Assembly (NCBI GenBank): GCA_965214875.1
Contig: OZ243980.1
Location: 1,984,001 to 2,048,000 of the forward strand
Origin: CBDAUN01 sp965214875
GTDB taxonomy: Bacteria; Pseudomonadota; Gammaproteobacteria; Arenicellales; JAJDZL01
Direction: 5' to 3'
DNA length: 64,000 bases
The notes under the pieces are model-generated. The model ran no database searches and was not told the DNA's origin. It saw only the letters and a list, made by a program, of their open reading frames with translations. This document shows positions 47,073-55,303 of this stretch, piece by piece. Each line of letters starts with the position of its first letter. The first letter of the stretch is position 1. The position numbers and the translations under genes were made by a program.

Positions 47073-48512
47073 CTACTCCTTTGCTTGAAGATCGGGGTGG
47101 TATTTATTTAAAAATGCTCCGAACAAGCTTTCTTCGCTTGGTTTGTCGATCGGGATTTCTGTCGATAGATGCGTGATATTGATGAAGTGCTTGTAGTTCA
47201 AATTCTCGCTGATGCTATTGCCGCCCCAGGTGCCGCACCCCATGCTAAGCGTGAAGTTCAATCCGCTATTGAATCCTCCGCCATTCCCGAAGGTATGAGC
47301 CTGATTGACCAATACGCGAACCACATCTAGATTCTCCGCAAGAGCATGAGTCCTTTGTGGTATCGAAGTGTGAATTCCGCATGAGTGTCCGCCCCCCTGA
47401 AAATTGAGAATTTGCTCAACAATAGTTTTCGCATGATTAAAATCGGCTGCTCGATACGCGGTCAGCACGATTGACAGTTTCTCGCCGGATAGGGGGTAGT
47501 CGGATCCGATCCCCGACTCTTCCACGATGATGAAGCGTGTATTGCGCGGGGCATCGTGCAAGTCGCACTCTTTGAGAAAAACTTGCGAATCTTTTGCGAT
47601 CAGGCGGCGATTGAGGCGACCATCCAGCCACAGCCTGGAGATGATTCGGTCTCGCTCGGCCTCGGTGGCAAGATAGCCGCCGATTTCGCGAAACGCTTGG
47701 ATCATCGAATCGTAAACTTCATCTACGATTACAACCGCGTTTTCCGATGAGCAAGACGTGCCATTGTCAAAGGTCTTCGACTTGCAAATCAGATCCGCCG
47801 CTCGCTTTAAGTCTGCAGTTTCGTCGATGATAACCGGAACATTGCCCGCGCCAACGCCAATTGCCGGGGTGCCGCTTCGATAAGCGCCATTTACATTGTT
47901 TTGCGATCCCGTAACGACAACCAGGTCGGCAGCGCGCATCAGCGCTTCGGTTAGTTCGCGATTAACCGGTGCCGGCAAAATTTGAACCAAATCTGCCGGA
48001 GCCCCGACAATCGCCAATTCGCTTCGCATGGCTTGGACTGCCTGATTGGTGGTAGACCAGCCCGCAGGAGATGGAGCGACGATTACAGGATTGCGCCCCT
48101 TTATCGCCATCATGCACTTGTTGACCGGCGTCGCGGCAGGGTTGGTGGACGGTGTCACGGCAGCTACGACCCCCACGGGTTTAGCATACTCTACAAGACC
48201 AAGCTCTGGACGTTCTGCAATGATGCCGACCGTTCGAACACGCATCAAATCGCGTAGTGTGCCGAATGTCTTACGCTTGTTCTTTATGATCTTGTCCTGA
48301 ACATTGCCGAGCCCAGTATCTTTCACGGCGAGCTCGGCTAGAAGCTTCGCATTGCTGTCGTTATATAGCGACCAGGCAACAGCGGTCACCGCTTCGTCAA
48401 CATGTTTTTGGGTGGCATGCTTGAATTCATTCAAAGCGCGGCGAGCGCTCGCGATGAGAGTGTCGGTGTTTTTGTTCACGATCATTTTGCTGCTGAATGC
48501 ACGGACAGGCAT
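47073..48512 (-). CDS. CoA-acylating aldehyde dehydrogenase (sulfoacetaldehyde dehydrogenase-like)
   Basis: 479 residues of the acetaldehyde/alcohol dehydrogenase branch. The nucleophile is Cys254 in TFDNGTSCSSENAVV, preceded by GSQNNVNGAYRSGTPAIGVGAGN. The length, and TPSTNPAATPVNKCMMAIKGRN near residue 120, match SauS, the NADP-dependent CoA-acylating sulfoacetaldehyde dehydrogenase. It would convert an acyl-CoA to the aldehyde or back. It is first of a three-gene run. A TATAAT lies on the minus strand at 48526-48531, a few bases from the start, so the message may be almost leaderless; ATG 48485 is an alternative start. Confidence 0.88.
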   Translation of the reverse strand: MPVRAFSSKMIVNKNTDTLIASARRALNEFKHATQKHVDEAVTAVAWSLYNDSNAKLLAELAVKDTGLGNVQDKIIKNKRKTFGTLRDLMRVRTVGIIAERPELGLVEYAKPVGVVAAVTPSTNPAATPVNKCMMAIKGRNPVIVAPSPAGWSTTNQAVQAMRSELAIVGAPADLVQILPAPVNRELTEALMRAADLVVVTGSQNNVNGAYRSGTPAIGVGAGNVPVIIDETADLKRAADLICKSKTFDNGTSCSSENAVVIVDEVYDSMIQAFREIGGYLATEAERDRIISRLWLDGRLNRRLIAKDSQVFLKECDLHDAPRNTRFIIVEESGIGSDYPLSGEKLSIVLTAYRAADFNHAKTIVEQILNFQGGGHSCGIHTSIPQRTHALAENLDVVRVLVNQAHTFGNGGGFNSGLNFTLSMGCGTWGGNSISENLNYKHFINITHLSTEIPIDKPSEESLFGAFLNKYHPDLQAKE

Positions 48513-48702
48513 CTATAGTTTGCACATTATAACTTTGTGTCTATCGCGCCCTACAATCCCATACTGTAGCAACGTGCCAACAATATCCAGACAATACGGA
48601 TATCCATCCACTTGCGCTGCTAAACAAAATTTAAAAAATTACAGCTCCGCGCTCTCAAGATTCATAGTTTTGCAGTTTTCGTTGTTGTGCCAATCAATTT
48701 TT

Positions 48703-48731
48703 TTGCCAATTCATCATCTATCTTATATAAT
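48703..48731 (+). promoter_or_regulatory. sigma70-type promoter of the Calx-beta-like protein gene
   Basis: TTGCCA (48703-48708), a 17-base spacer and TATAAT (48726-48731) give a close match to the sigma70 consensus. Transcription would start near 48738, about 60 bases before the start codon at 48800. Confidence 0.65.
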
Positions 48732-48743
48732 AAGCAACCCTAT

Positions 48744-48757
48744 TGCAGTCCACTGCA
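48744..48757. promoter_or_regulatory. inverted repeat in the leader of the exported gene (possible operator)
   Basis: TGCAGT-CC-ACTGCA, a 6-bp inverted repeat, begins a few bases downstream of the expected transcription start of the promoter above. Its place suits an operator, but no regulator is known or encoded in the window. Confidence 0.35.
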
Positions 48758-48799
48758 GTTGACACTCACTTTCACTGGATTTTACTAGGAACAGCAATC

Positions 48800-49345
48800 A
48801 TGAAAAATGCAAAATTTTATCTTCAAGGGGGGGGGGTAGCAGTAATTTTGGCATTGGCTTTATCGGCCCCAGCCATAGCTGAATGCGGCCCCGGAAACCT
48901 GCCTGAAACGACTGTTATCGGCTTCGACCCAAGAACTTATGTTGTACGAGGTGCTGATAGCGTATCCCTCAAAGTTGTCAAGAACGGCCCTGCTACTCCT
49001 GTTGTCCATTTCGAGACAAACAGCACACCCAGATGGCAATTCAACCAGTTCAACGCAGGTGATGTAGGCAGCGCCGGCAATGCTCAAGCAGGAACGGATT
49101 TCGCCTCGAAAACCGGCACGCTGGCTTGGCATGGTAACAGCGCAAACATCGAGTTGAATATCTTTGATAATCAAGACGGCCAAGAGTCTTGGAAGAGATT
49201 CTATGTTAATCTGGCGATGGATACTTCGGTCCCGGATGCTGCAAATATAGACACGCACCACACGGCGCAAGAACAGTGCGACACCCCGCCAGCACAGTTA
49301 AGTCGCTACGGGTACTTTGCGACAGTCATGATTCGCAACAATTGA
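48800..49345 (+). CDS. exported Calx-beta-like protein with G10 tract in signal peptide (candidate phase-variable, ON)
   Basis: 181 residues from ATG 48800, with AGGAAC 5-8 bases upstream; the longer frame from 48743 crosses the promoter leader. The signal peptide reads MKNAKFYLQGGGVAVILALALS, with cleavage near AIAEC. The GGG is made by ten consecutive G (48827-48836), so loss or gain of one G ends export. The mature part has the Calx-beta pattern (AGTDFASKTGTLAWHGNSANIELNI split as DFASKTGTLAWHG, then NQDGQESWKRFYVNL). It stands alone with its own promoter and terminator. Function is unknown; surface adhesion is a guess. GC is near the window mean. Confidence 0.75.
   Translation: MKNAKFYLQGGGVAVILALALSAPAIAECGPGNLPETTVIGFDPRTYVVRGADSVSLKVVKNGPATPVVHFETNSTPRWQFNQFNAGDVGSAGNAQAGTDFASKTGTLAWHGNSANIELNIFDNQDGQESWKRFYVNLAMDTSVPDAANIDTHHTAQEQCDTPPAQLSRYGYFATVMIRNN
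48827..48836 (+). repeat. G10 homopolymer in the signal peptide
   Basis: Ten G in a row after CAA, giving three in-frame Gly codons followed by GTA. The gene is in frame at ten and would be out of frame at nine or eleven. Confidence 0.9.
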
Positions 49346-49364
49346 CAATCAAAAGATGCAGACA

Positions 49365-49389
49365 GGGCGGCCCGGCCGCCCTTCTCTTT
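49365..49389 (+). terminator. rho-independent terminator after the exported gene
   Basis: GGGCGG and CCGCCC form a stem around a five-base loop, followed by TTCTCTTT. It lies 20 bases after the stop at 49345. The cassette gene at 54743-55276 has a similar GC hairpin after its stop. Confidence 0.7.
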
Positions 49390-49526
49390 AAAACTATGCA
49401 TCATACGAAAAGACCACTAGCCGGCACCGGTTCGATTTATGCAACGGTCAAATTGCCGCCGTTGCGAGTGCATTATCAATCATTATTTTCAAGCATTAAA
49501 TCCAAAAAATATGGAGAGATGAAGCA

Positions 49527-49865
49527 TTGAAGACGATTCAATGGGATGATTTCGAACAAGTTGAACTGCGTGTCGGAACCATCGTCGACGTTCAAGAGTT
49601 TCCGGAAGCCCGAAAGCCCGCATTCAAGGTAACGGCAAATTTTGGCAATGATATCGGGACTTTGCGGTGCAGTGCTCAGATTACAACTTTGTATACCATG
49701 GATGAACTTATCGGCAAGCAAATCGTTGGAGTAGTGAACTTTCCGTCGAAGCAAATCGGCCCGATCAAGTCGCAATTTCTACTAACCGGGTTTGTTCGTT
49801 CCGATGGCGCTGTTGTTCTTGCTCAGCCAGAGCGTGAAGTGCAAAACGGCGCAAAACTCGCATGA
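49527..49865 (+). CDS. csaA: CsaA-type tRNA-binding domain protein
   Basis: 112 residues. The whole protein is one EMAP/CsaA-like OB-fold domain: FEQVELRVGTIVDVQEFPEARKPAFK near the start, RCSAQITTLY, and GFVRSDGAVVLAQP. It has the length of CsaA, a secretion-related chaperone or tRNA-binding protein. No ATG is in frame upstream, and a TTG at 49527 with a GGAG about 10 bases before it is the likely start. It is separated by 160 bp from the exported gene's stop. Confidence 0.92.
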   Translation: MKTIQWDDFEQVELRVGTIVDVQEFPEARKPAFKVTANFGNDIGTLRCSAQITTLYTMDELIGKQIVGVVNFPSKQIGPIKSQFLLTGFVRSDGAVVLAQPEREVQNGAKLA

Positions 49866-50066
49866 GCATATGACAATCGCCATTCAGTTCTAGCGGCCGA
49901 CTGGACGACAAATAACGCCGCCATTTCATTTAGTCAAGCTCATGACGCCATGGCTCGCCAAGATTGTTTCAAGCAAGTGCGATTGCGATCCTGACCATCC
50001 GCCAGATGGTATCGAGTTCTCGAATGTCATAGCGAACCGCAATCATATGGCTTTCTGCGATAATCA

Positions 50067-51848
50067 TCAGAATTGATCGTCCGAAAGTGCGAACACCAAG
50101 TTCGATGAGTTCACAACCGCATCGGCACAGGCTTGAGCTCTCGGCAATATATGAGTTGCATAGTATTCGGCGGTCGCCATCTTTGCTTCAAGAAAGGCCT
50201 TGTTTGCGCCTTCGTCGCCATACTGTTTTTCTGCAGCGTTTGTTGATTTGCACAAAAGCCATCCGCACACAACATAGCCTAGAATGTGCATGTAGCTGAC
50301 ACTGGTCGCTGCCGCTACAGGCGGGGAAGATGCCCCGTTTTCAATGACCCATTCGGTTGCACGAACCAGGTGATCTAAGCTGGCAAGAGTGGCACTGAAA
50401 ATGCTCGCGGTTTGTCCCTCGGCTTTCATCTGGCGTAGCGAAGCATTTATGCCCTTGATAAAACTCTGGATATACTCACCTTCATCTTTCAAAATTTTTC
50501 GATTGACCAAATCGTTCGCCTGAATGCCTGTCGTACCTTCATAGATAGGCGTGATGCGGGCATCTCTTAAGTGCTGCGCAGCGCCCGTCTCTTCAATGTA
50601 GCCCATCCCGCCATGCACCTGCAAACCGAGGTATGCGACTTCATTGCCGAGCTCGGCGCAAAGGCCCTTGACGACCGGAATCAAAATCCCCAACTCCAAC
50701 TCATAAGATACCCGCATTTCGGAATCTTCATGCTTGGTCGATTTATCAAAAATCCCTGAAGTATAGTACGCAAGGCACCGCATAGCCTCGTTCATGGACT
50801 TCATCGTCATCAGCATTCTGCGCACATCCGGATGATTGATGATAGCCACTCGCTCGCGCGTGGATGGCGACGCCCCCTGGATCCGTTGCTTGGCATAGTC
50901 TAGAGCCTGCTGATAAGCGCGCTCTCCGATTGCTAAGCCTTCGACCCCGACCGCATGACGCGCCAAATTCATCATGGTGAACATGTATTCCAAGCCGCGG
51001 TTCTTCTCTCCGACCAGATAACCGATGGCGCCGCCATTATCGCCATACGACATTACCGCGGTGGGGCTCGCATGAATGCCAAGCTTGCGCTCTATGGATA
51101 CGCAACGAACATCGTTGCGCTCTCCAAGAGTTCCATCATTGTCGACTAGCACCTTCGGCACGATAAACAAGGATATCCCTTTAACTCCGTCGGGTGAGTC
51201 TGAAGCTCGTGCCAAAACGAAGTGAATGATGTTCTCCGCCAGATCGTGCTCGCCATAGGTAATGAATATCTTCTGACCTCTGATCCGGTAGTGACCGTTT
51301 TCCTGCACCGCGCTGGTTCTGATTGCGCTTAGGTCCGACCCGGCCTGCGACTCAGTGAGGTTCATGGTGCCGCACCATTTGCCAGAAACAAGATTTTCCA
51401 AATAGACATCTTTTTGTTCTTGAGAGCCGTGCAGTTCAAGAGCGCGAACCGCGCCTTGGGTGAGCAATGGGCAGAGTCCAAAAGACATGTTGGCCGAATG
51501 CCACATTTCCTGAACGGCCGTAGCGACCAGCCATGGCAACCCCTGTCCGCCCGACTGCGGATCAAACGCAAGACTGTTCCAGCCAGAGTCGACAAAAGCG
51601 CTGTAGGCCTCCACCCAGCCAGTCGGGGTCATCACCTCGCCATCCTTGAAAGTTGATGATTGCCGATCTCCGACCTTGTTCAGCGGCGACAAAACTTCGG
51701 AACAAAACTTAGCGGATTCGCCCATAATTTCGGCAACCAGTCCAGCATCAAAGTCTTGGTAGGCCGGCAGTTCAAACAAGTCGTTCATTCCAGCTATACT
51801 GTTCAGAACAAACATCATATCTTCCAAAGGGGCGCGATATTCGGGCAT
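50067..51848 (-). CDS. large acyl-CoA dehydrogenase (DmdC/3-methylmercaptopropionyl-CoA dehydrogenase-like)
   Basis: 593 residues, the longer C-terminal-extended form. Key parts: NLTESQAGSDLSAIRT, the KIFITYGEHDLAENIIH segment, RKLGIHASPTAVMSYG, HGGMGYIEETGAAQHLRDARITPIYEGTTGIQA (containing the catalytic Glu in YEGTTG), then a helical C-terminal extension. DmdC acts on 3-methylmercaptopropionyl-CoA in DMSP degradation, but close relatives act on medium and long acyl-CoA. No dmdA, dmdB or dmdD is seen next to it. It stands alone on the minus strand, with electrons going to ETF. Confidence 0.88.
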   Translation of the reverse strand: MPEYRAPLEDMMFVLNSIAGMNDLFELPAYQDFDAGLVAEIMGESAKFCSEVLSPLNKVGDRQSSTFKDGEVMTPTGWVEAYSAFVDSGWNSLAFDPQSGGQGLPWLVATAVQEMWHSANMSFGLCPLLTQGAVRALELHGSQEQKDVYLENLVSGKWCGTMNLTESQAGSDLSAIRTSAVQENGHYRIRGQKIFITYGEHDLAENIIHFVLARASDSPDGVKGISLFIVPKVLVDNDGTLGERNDVRCVSIERKLGIHASPTAVMSYGDNGGAIGYLVGEKNRGLEYMFTMMNLARHAVGVEGLAIGERAYQQALDYAKQRIQGASPSTRERVAIINHPDVRRMLMTMKSMNEAMRCLAYYTSGIFDKSTKHEDSEMRVSYELELGILIPVVKGLCAELGNEVAYLGLQVHGGMGYIEETGAAQHLRDARITPIYEGTTGIQANDLVNRKILKDEGEYIQSFIKGINASLRQMKAEGQTASIFSATLASLDHLVRATEWVIENGASSPPVAAATSVSYMHILGYVVCGWLLCKSTNAAEKQYGDEGANKAFLEAKMATAEYYATHILPRAQACADAVVNSSNLVFALSDDQF

Positions 51849-52407
51849 AGATCATCAGCCTCCAAGTATTGGCAAGCTCGGCGAGCAATTCAAACCTCGC
51901 CAAATGTGGGTAATTTTATCCGACACTCGGGCGGACTGCTTGCCCCTCACCTTATATTTTTTGTTTTGCTTAAGGCGAACGCGACACATGCATATTTTCT
52001 TGATGAATAATCGAGTTTATTTCTTTCGAACCGCCCATGCATAGCACCGACTCTCGTTGAGTTGGCGGCTGCCGAAGAAAGGCTCGACAACATGCATGAT
52101 GCCGCATGAGCCCTGATTGATCTTTGTTGGTCCAGTATCAAATCGAGGAATTGCAAGAATGCGTATTTGCAATCTGGTTGAAATGGCGTAATCTAGTAAA
52201 TCAACTCAACATGGGTGCTGTATTCGAGCATAACAGTAGCCGCGCCGGGGGCAGATTGTTTAATGAATCCGTCCTCCGATTGAAGCCAGCAGAGTTGATT
52301 GAATCAATGCAATCGGGTTGAAACTTAGATGCGGTTCTTTTTTTGAATGCAGCGGCTACCGCAATCTGGAAGATGTCATTCAAATCCCGCCAAAACAGTC
52401 AGAATTG
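51849..52407. other. 559-bp intergenic region, nothing assigned
   Basis: Between the divergent DmdC-like and glycerate kinase genes. Short frames have no homology I recognise, and I see no credible promoter beyond AT-rich stretches. The kinase frame stays open back to a TTG at 52318, but that extension lacks family features. Confidence 0.5.
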
Positions 52408-53703
52408 GTGAAAAGATTTACCGTGGCACCACGATTTGCAAATGAACAGGCTCCACGGCAATTGCTCAAGCAATTGTTCTCCATTGCAATCGACGCAGTA
52501 TCGCCAGCTAACCGAATTCCCTCAGCGCTACCGCCGCTGAAAGGTATGGCTTGCATTGTTGGTGCTGGAAAGGCATCAGCCGCAATGGCGCGCGCAGTCG
52601 AACAATGCTGGCCTCAGCAAACCTATGGAACCGTGCTGACGCGATATGGGCATCGTGTCGAGTGCGAATCGATCGAAGTTGTCGAAGCGGCGCATCCGGT
52701 ACCAGACAAGGCCGGTTTCGCCGCTGCCAAGAAAATTCGCGAGTCCGTCCGAACTCTTGGCCAATCAGATTTCGCTGTCTGCCTCATATCCGGCGGCGCA
52801 TCAGCATTGCTGGCGTTGCCACACGAAAAAATCAGGTTTGAAGACAAGCGAAACATCACTCAGCAATTGCTTGCTTCAGGCGCGGACATTGCCGAGCTAA
52901 ATTGCGTACGCAAGCACCTGTCTGCGATCAAAGGCGGCAGATTGATGGCAGACATCTACCCCGCAAAGGCGCATACGCTCTGCATCTCCGATGTGACTGG
53001 AGACGATCCGTCTGTTATTGGATCCGGACCGACCGCCGCCGATCAAACGACATGCCGAGAAGCGCTTGATATTCTGAATGCCTACCAGATATCGACACCA
53101 GCGTACGTTCGAGAGTTGCTGCATGGCAAAGAGCTCGAAACGCCAAAACCGGGCGACCCAATTTTTGAACGGTCCAATATCGTCGTAGCGGCGAAACCGG
53201 ATGACGCATTCAAAGCATGCATTCGGCATGCAGAGAAAATTGGGATTAAAGTGCATTTTTTGGGTTCGCACTTTGAAGGTGAGACCAATGAAACAGCCCG
53301 TTGGCATGCGCAAAAAGCAAGGCAGCTGATTGAAGAAGAAAAAAGCGGGTGCCCTATTCTGATTCTTTCAGGCGGCGAAACAACGGTCACAGTCACCGGC
53401 CAAGGAAGCGGTGGGCCAAATACTCAATTCGCATTGGCCTTGGCGACGGAACTTAATAGCCTTGAAAATGTATACGCACTAGTGTGCGACACCGACGGTA
53501 TTGACGGGAATGGTTCAAACGCCGGTGCCTGGGTAGATCCAACTACGTTGAGTCGCGCGCAATCATATGGCGTTGATTCAAAAATCTATCTGAACAACAA
53601 TGACTCTTATGATTTTTTTGATGCGTTGGGCGATCTTGAAACAACGGGTCCAACGCTGACCAACGTGAACGACTTTAGAGCCATCTACTTTACGGGGCGC
53701 TAG
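52408..53703 (+). CDS. glycerate 2-kinase (GckA/TtuD, MOFRL family)
   Basis: 431 residues from GTG 52408; the frame is open to 52318 with a poor extension. GAGKASAAMARAVE with HPVPDKAG, then CLISGGASALLALP, and NCVRKHLSAIKGGRLM are N-terminal DUF4147/GckA motifs. The MOFRL domain has LILSGGETTVTVTGQGSGGPNTQFALALA and DTDGIDGNGSNAGAWVD. The enzyme makes 2-phosphoglycerate from glycerate, feeding serine-cycle or tartronate-pathway products into glycolysis. Its stop (TAG) shares CTAG with the stop of the convergent next gene. Confidence 0.92.
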   Translation: MKRFTVAPRFANEQAPRQLLKQLFSIAIDAVSPANRIPSALPPLKGMACIVGAGKASAAMARAVEQCWPQQTYGTVLTRYGHRVECESIEVVEAAHPVPDKAGFAAAKKIRESVRTLGQSDFAVCLISGGASALLALPHEKIRFEDKRNITQQLLASGADIAELNCVRKHLSAIKGGRLMADIYPAKAHTLCISDVTGDDPSVIGSGPTAADQTTCREALDILNAYQISTPAYVRELLHGKELETPKPGDPIFERSNIVVAAKPDDAFKACIRHAEKIGIKVHFLGSHFEGETNETARWHAQKARQLIEEEKSGCPILILSGGETTVTVTGQGSGGPNTQFALALATELNSLENVYALVCDTDGIDGNGSNAGAWVDPTTLSRAQSYGVDSKIYLNNNDSYDFFDALGDLETTGPTLTNVNDFRAIYFTGR

Positions 53704-53990
53704 TCTTTCAGTTTGTCCAGCTCTGCGCGCCGAATTTCCTTGAATCGAGACTCGTAGTCCTCTGCAACCGCCCGCGCCGCCTCTTGCGGGGAACCTTCAA
53801 CCACTTTCGGTCTGCTTTTACGCCACTGCATCAAATACTCGTCGGTGCCGGCCATATTTTTTTTCATTGCAACTTGATCAATCAATGCCTGGAACTGCTC
53901 GCTGAGTAATTCCTTATGCATGTTCACGCCGTCACGCGCTTCCACGACGGACGGAATGTCTTCCCAGAATAAAACGGTAACTTTGGTCAT
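53700..53990 (-). CDS. Virulence_fact (PF13769-type) protein, one-carbon cluster companion
   Basis: 96 residues from ATG 53990. The start TKVTVLFWEDIPS, the DEYLMQWRKSRP block and the C-terminal helix AARAVAEDYESRFKEIRR match the family named 'virulence factor', commonly found beside MTHFR and methyltransferase genes in alphaproteobacteria. Its biochemical role is not known. Here it lies 3 kb from an MTHFR gene and convergent with the glycerate kinase (overlapping stop codons within CTAG). The intervening sequence is occupied by mobile insertions. Confidence 0.75.
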   Translation of the reverse strand: MTKVTVLFWEDIPSVVEARDGVNMHKELLSEQFQALIDQVAMKKNMAGTDEYLMQWRKSRPKVVEGSPQEAARAVAEDYESRFKEIRRAELDKLKD

Positions 53991-54402
53991 TTTTCTCAAT
54001 CAGCTCGAAGATCGGGGACAGATCAAGCCTTGTTGATCTGCATTATTTACCTTGTTGGTTTTGATGCGGTTCAAAAGCAATACCTAGGCCGACAGGTCGC
54101 ATGAATAGTAGACAAGCCTGCCTTGGTCATACCGACGCGGAAAAAAACGCAATCATGAATACTTGATTATCAATCGGTTGCGAATTTAGTTCTTTAAAAC
54201 CAGTTGCTAGCATGAGATGAACCATGCTGCTCAACTGTATTTGAGTACTAGCGTTAGTATAAGGCTGAATCGAGCAAGTCGGAGCCAGAAATAATCTTCT
54301 CAACGCCGTTTCTTGAAATTAGTGAAGATATTGTCAAAAGTAGTGTTTGGCGATCGGGTGGCATTCAAAATGCCCGATTGTGGTCAGAAAGTTGCTATAC
54401 TT
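53991..54402. other. AT-rich intergenic DNA, no gene
   Basis: No coding features. A GGCATT-CAA-AATGCC hairpin occurs near 54359-54373, close to the left edge of the inverted-repeat element that follows. Confidence 0.5.
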
Positions 54403-54629
54403 AGTATCTGCCAGAAAACTCTATTTTTGCATGAGGAATATTGTTTCTATTGATCTTTTCATGAAATTCGCAATTCGAAGATTCGGCCGTGTCCGCCCAT
54501 TCGAATCGATTTCGCCCGCATCTTGCGGCCGCAAGGCTTATTCCCGTAAATCTTCGAAATCAAGATCTCATCAAACTATCAATCAAAACAATGGCTTTAA
54601 TGCAAAAATGGAGTTTTCTGGCAGACACT
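54403..54629. mobile_element. 227-bp MITE-like element with 30-bp terminal inverted repeats
   Basis: AGTATCTGCCAGAAAAC and on to TTTTTGCAT (54403-54432) is repeated in reverse at 54600-54629 with 28 of 30 matching bases. The inside has no open frame of interest. An ACTT on both flanks could be a short duplication but is weak support. The element ends 9 bp before the original start codon of the DUF1640-type gene (54639), so it forms the upstream region of that gene. Confidence 0.75.
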
Positions 54630-54645
54630 ACTTAGCTCATGGCCA

Positions 54646-54653
54646 AACTAATT
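54646..54653. repeat. 8-bp target duplication, left copy (AACTAATT)
   Basis: AACTAATT precedes the 696-bp cassette; an identical copy follows it at 55350-55357. Removing the cassette and one copy restores an open frame (ATG GCC AAA CTA ATT ACA CCA). Confidence 0.9.
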
Positions 54654-54687
54654 GGTAGTGTCTCAGTTTGAAAATGATCCTTTCTTT

Positions 54688-54706
54688 GTAGCATGGCATC
54701 TGCTAC
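54688..54706. promoter_or_regulatory. inverted repeat upstream of the cassette gene
   Basis: GTAGCA-7-TGCTAC, with a TACAAT at 54704-54709 that could be a -10 box, lies about 40-55 bases before the start codon at 54743. It might be an operator. The -35 box is not convincing. Confidence 0.35.
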
Positions 54707-54742
54707 AATGATGACAATCAACAATCATGAGGATTTCGATTA

Positions 54743-55276
54743 TGTCCCCCCCCCCCCTCATTCAAAAGACTGACGACCATCATCGCCGCGCTGGTGGCTC
54801 TGGCCGCGCCGGTAGCCGTCCAGGCCCAGACCCAGTGCACACTCAAGGATGCCACTCTGGCCCAGGTTTTTCCACGGAACGAAGGCCCTCTTTATGAAGA
54901 AGGCATCGGACTCAATCAGGCCGTCATCAGCGTGTCTTTCCCGACCACCTGCCCCGTCCGGACCAAGCCGTTGACGGTCTGCCTTGATCTGTGGGACACG
55001 ACCGCCTGCCCGCCGGCCGAGCCGGAAGCCAATTGTGACGGGAAAATCCGCGGCAGCATTGGGGTCACGCTAACCAGCGGGTGGATGCGCACCAGCGGCC
55101 CAACGATCTGCAATACGCAATTCCTTGCAGACCTTAATGGATCAATCCAACACCAGCTCAATTTCCTGTTTGAAACTAAGGATGACAGCGTCAAGGCGGA
55201 TCGCCAGAACTATCTCATCGTGCACATGCACAACCCGTACCAGGTCTTGCGGATTCCCATCGTGGATGATGACTGA
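54743..55276 (+). CDS. exported protein in the mobile cassette with C11 tract at its start (phase-variable candidate, ON)
   Basis: 177 residues from ATG 54743, with AGGA 8 bases before it; ATG 54728 is also in frame. After ATG-T come eleven C (54747-54757), giving Ser-Pro-Pro-Pro, then SFKRLTTIIAALVALAAPVA as signal peptide and cleavage near QAQT. The mature part is cysteine-bearing (TQCTLKD, FPTTCPVR, VCLDLWDTTACPP, ANCDGK, PTICNTQ) and beta-rich. A GTG at 54794 also opens the same frame without the signal. I recognise no family. One base gained or lost in the tract puts the whole protein out of frame. GC is above the surroundings, which suggests the cassette came from elsewhere. Confidence 0.75.
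   Translation, partial: CPPPPSFKRLTTIIAALVALAAPVAVQAQTQCTLKDATLAQVFPRNEGPLYEEGIGLNQAVISVSFPTTCPVRTKPLTVCLDLWDTTACPPAEPEANCDGKIRGSIGVTLTSGWMRTSGPTICNTQFLADLNGSIQHQLNFLFETKDDSVKADRQNYLIVHMHNPYQVLRIPIVDDD
54747..54757 (+). repeat. C11 homopolymer at the start of the cassette gene
   Basis: Eleven C immediately after ATG-T, making Ser and three Pro codons in the current frame. The frame is intact at eleven (or eight, or fourteen) C. Confidence 0.9.
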
Positions 55277-55285
55277 CCCGCGGCG

Positions 55286-55303
55286 GGCGGCCTCTGGGCC
55301 GCC
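55286..55303 (+). terminator. GC hairpin after the cassette gene
   Basis: GGCGGCC-TCTG-GGCCGCC, a 7-bp stem with a 4-base loop, lies 10 bases after the stop codon. The T tract is short (TTGT), so it is a weak or partial terminator. Confidence 0.5.

Noticed and set aside
49420..49445. GGTTCGATT resembling a tRNA T-arm
   Set aside because: No acceptor or anticodon arms around it.
54347..54658. 103-codon frame across the MITE-like element
   Set aside because: It is explained by the inverted repeats and the start of the split gene in another phase; no coding features.
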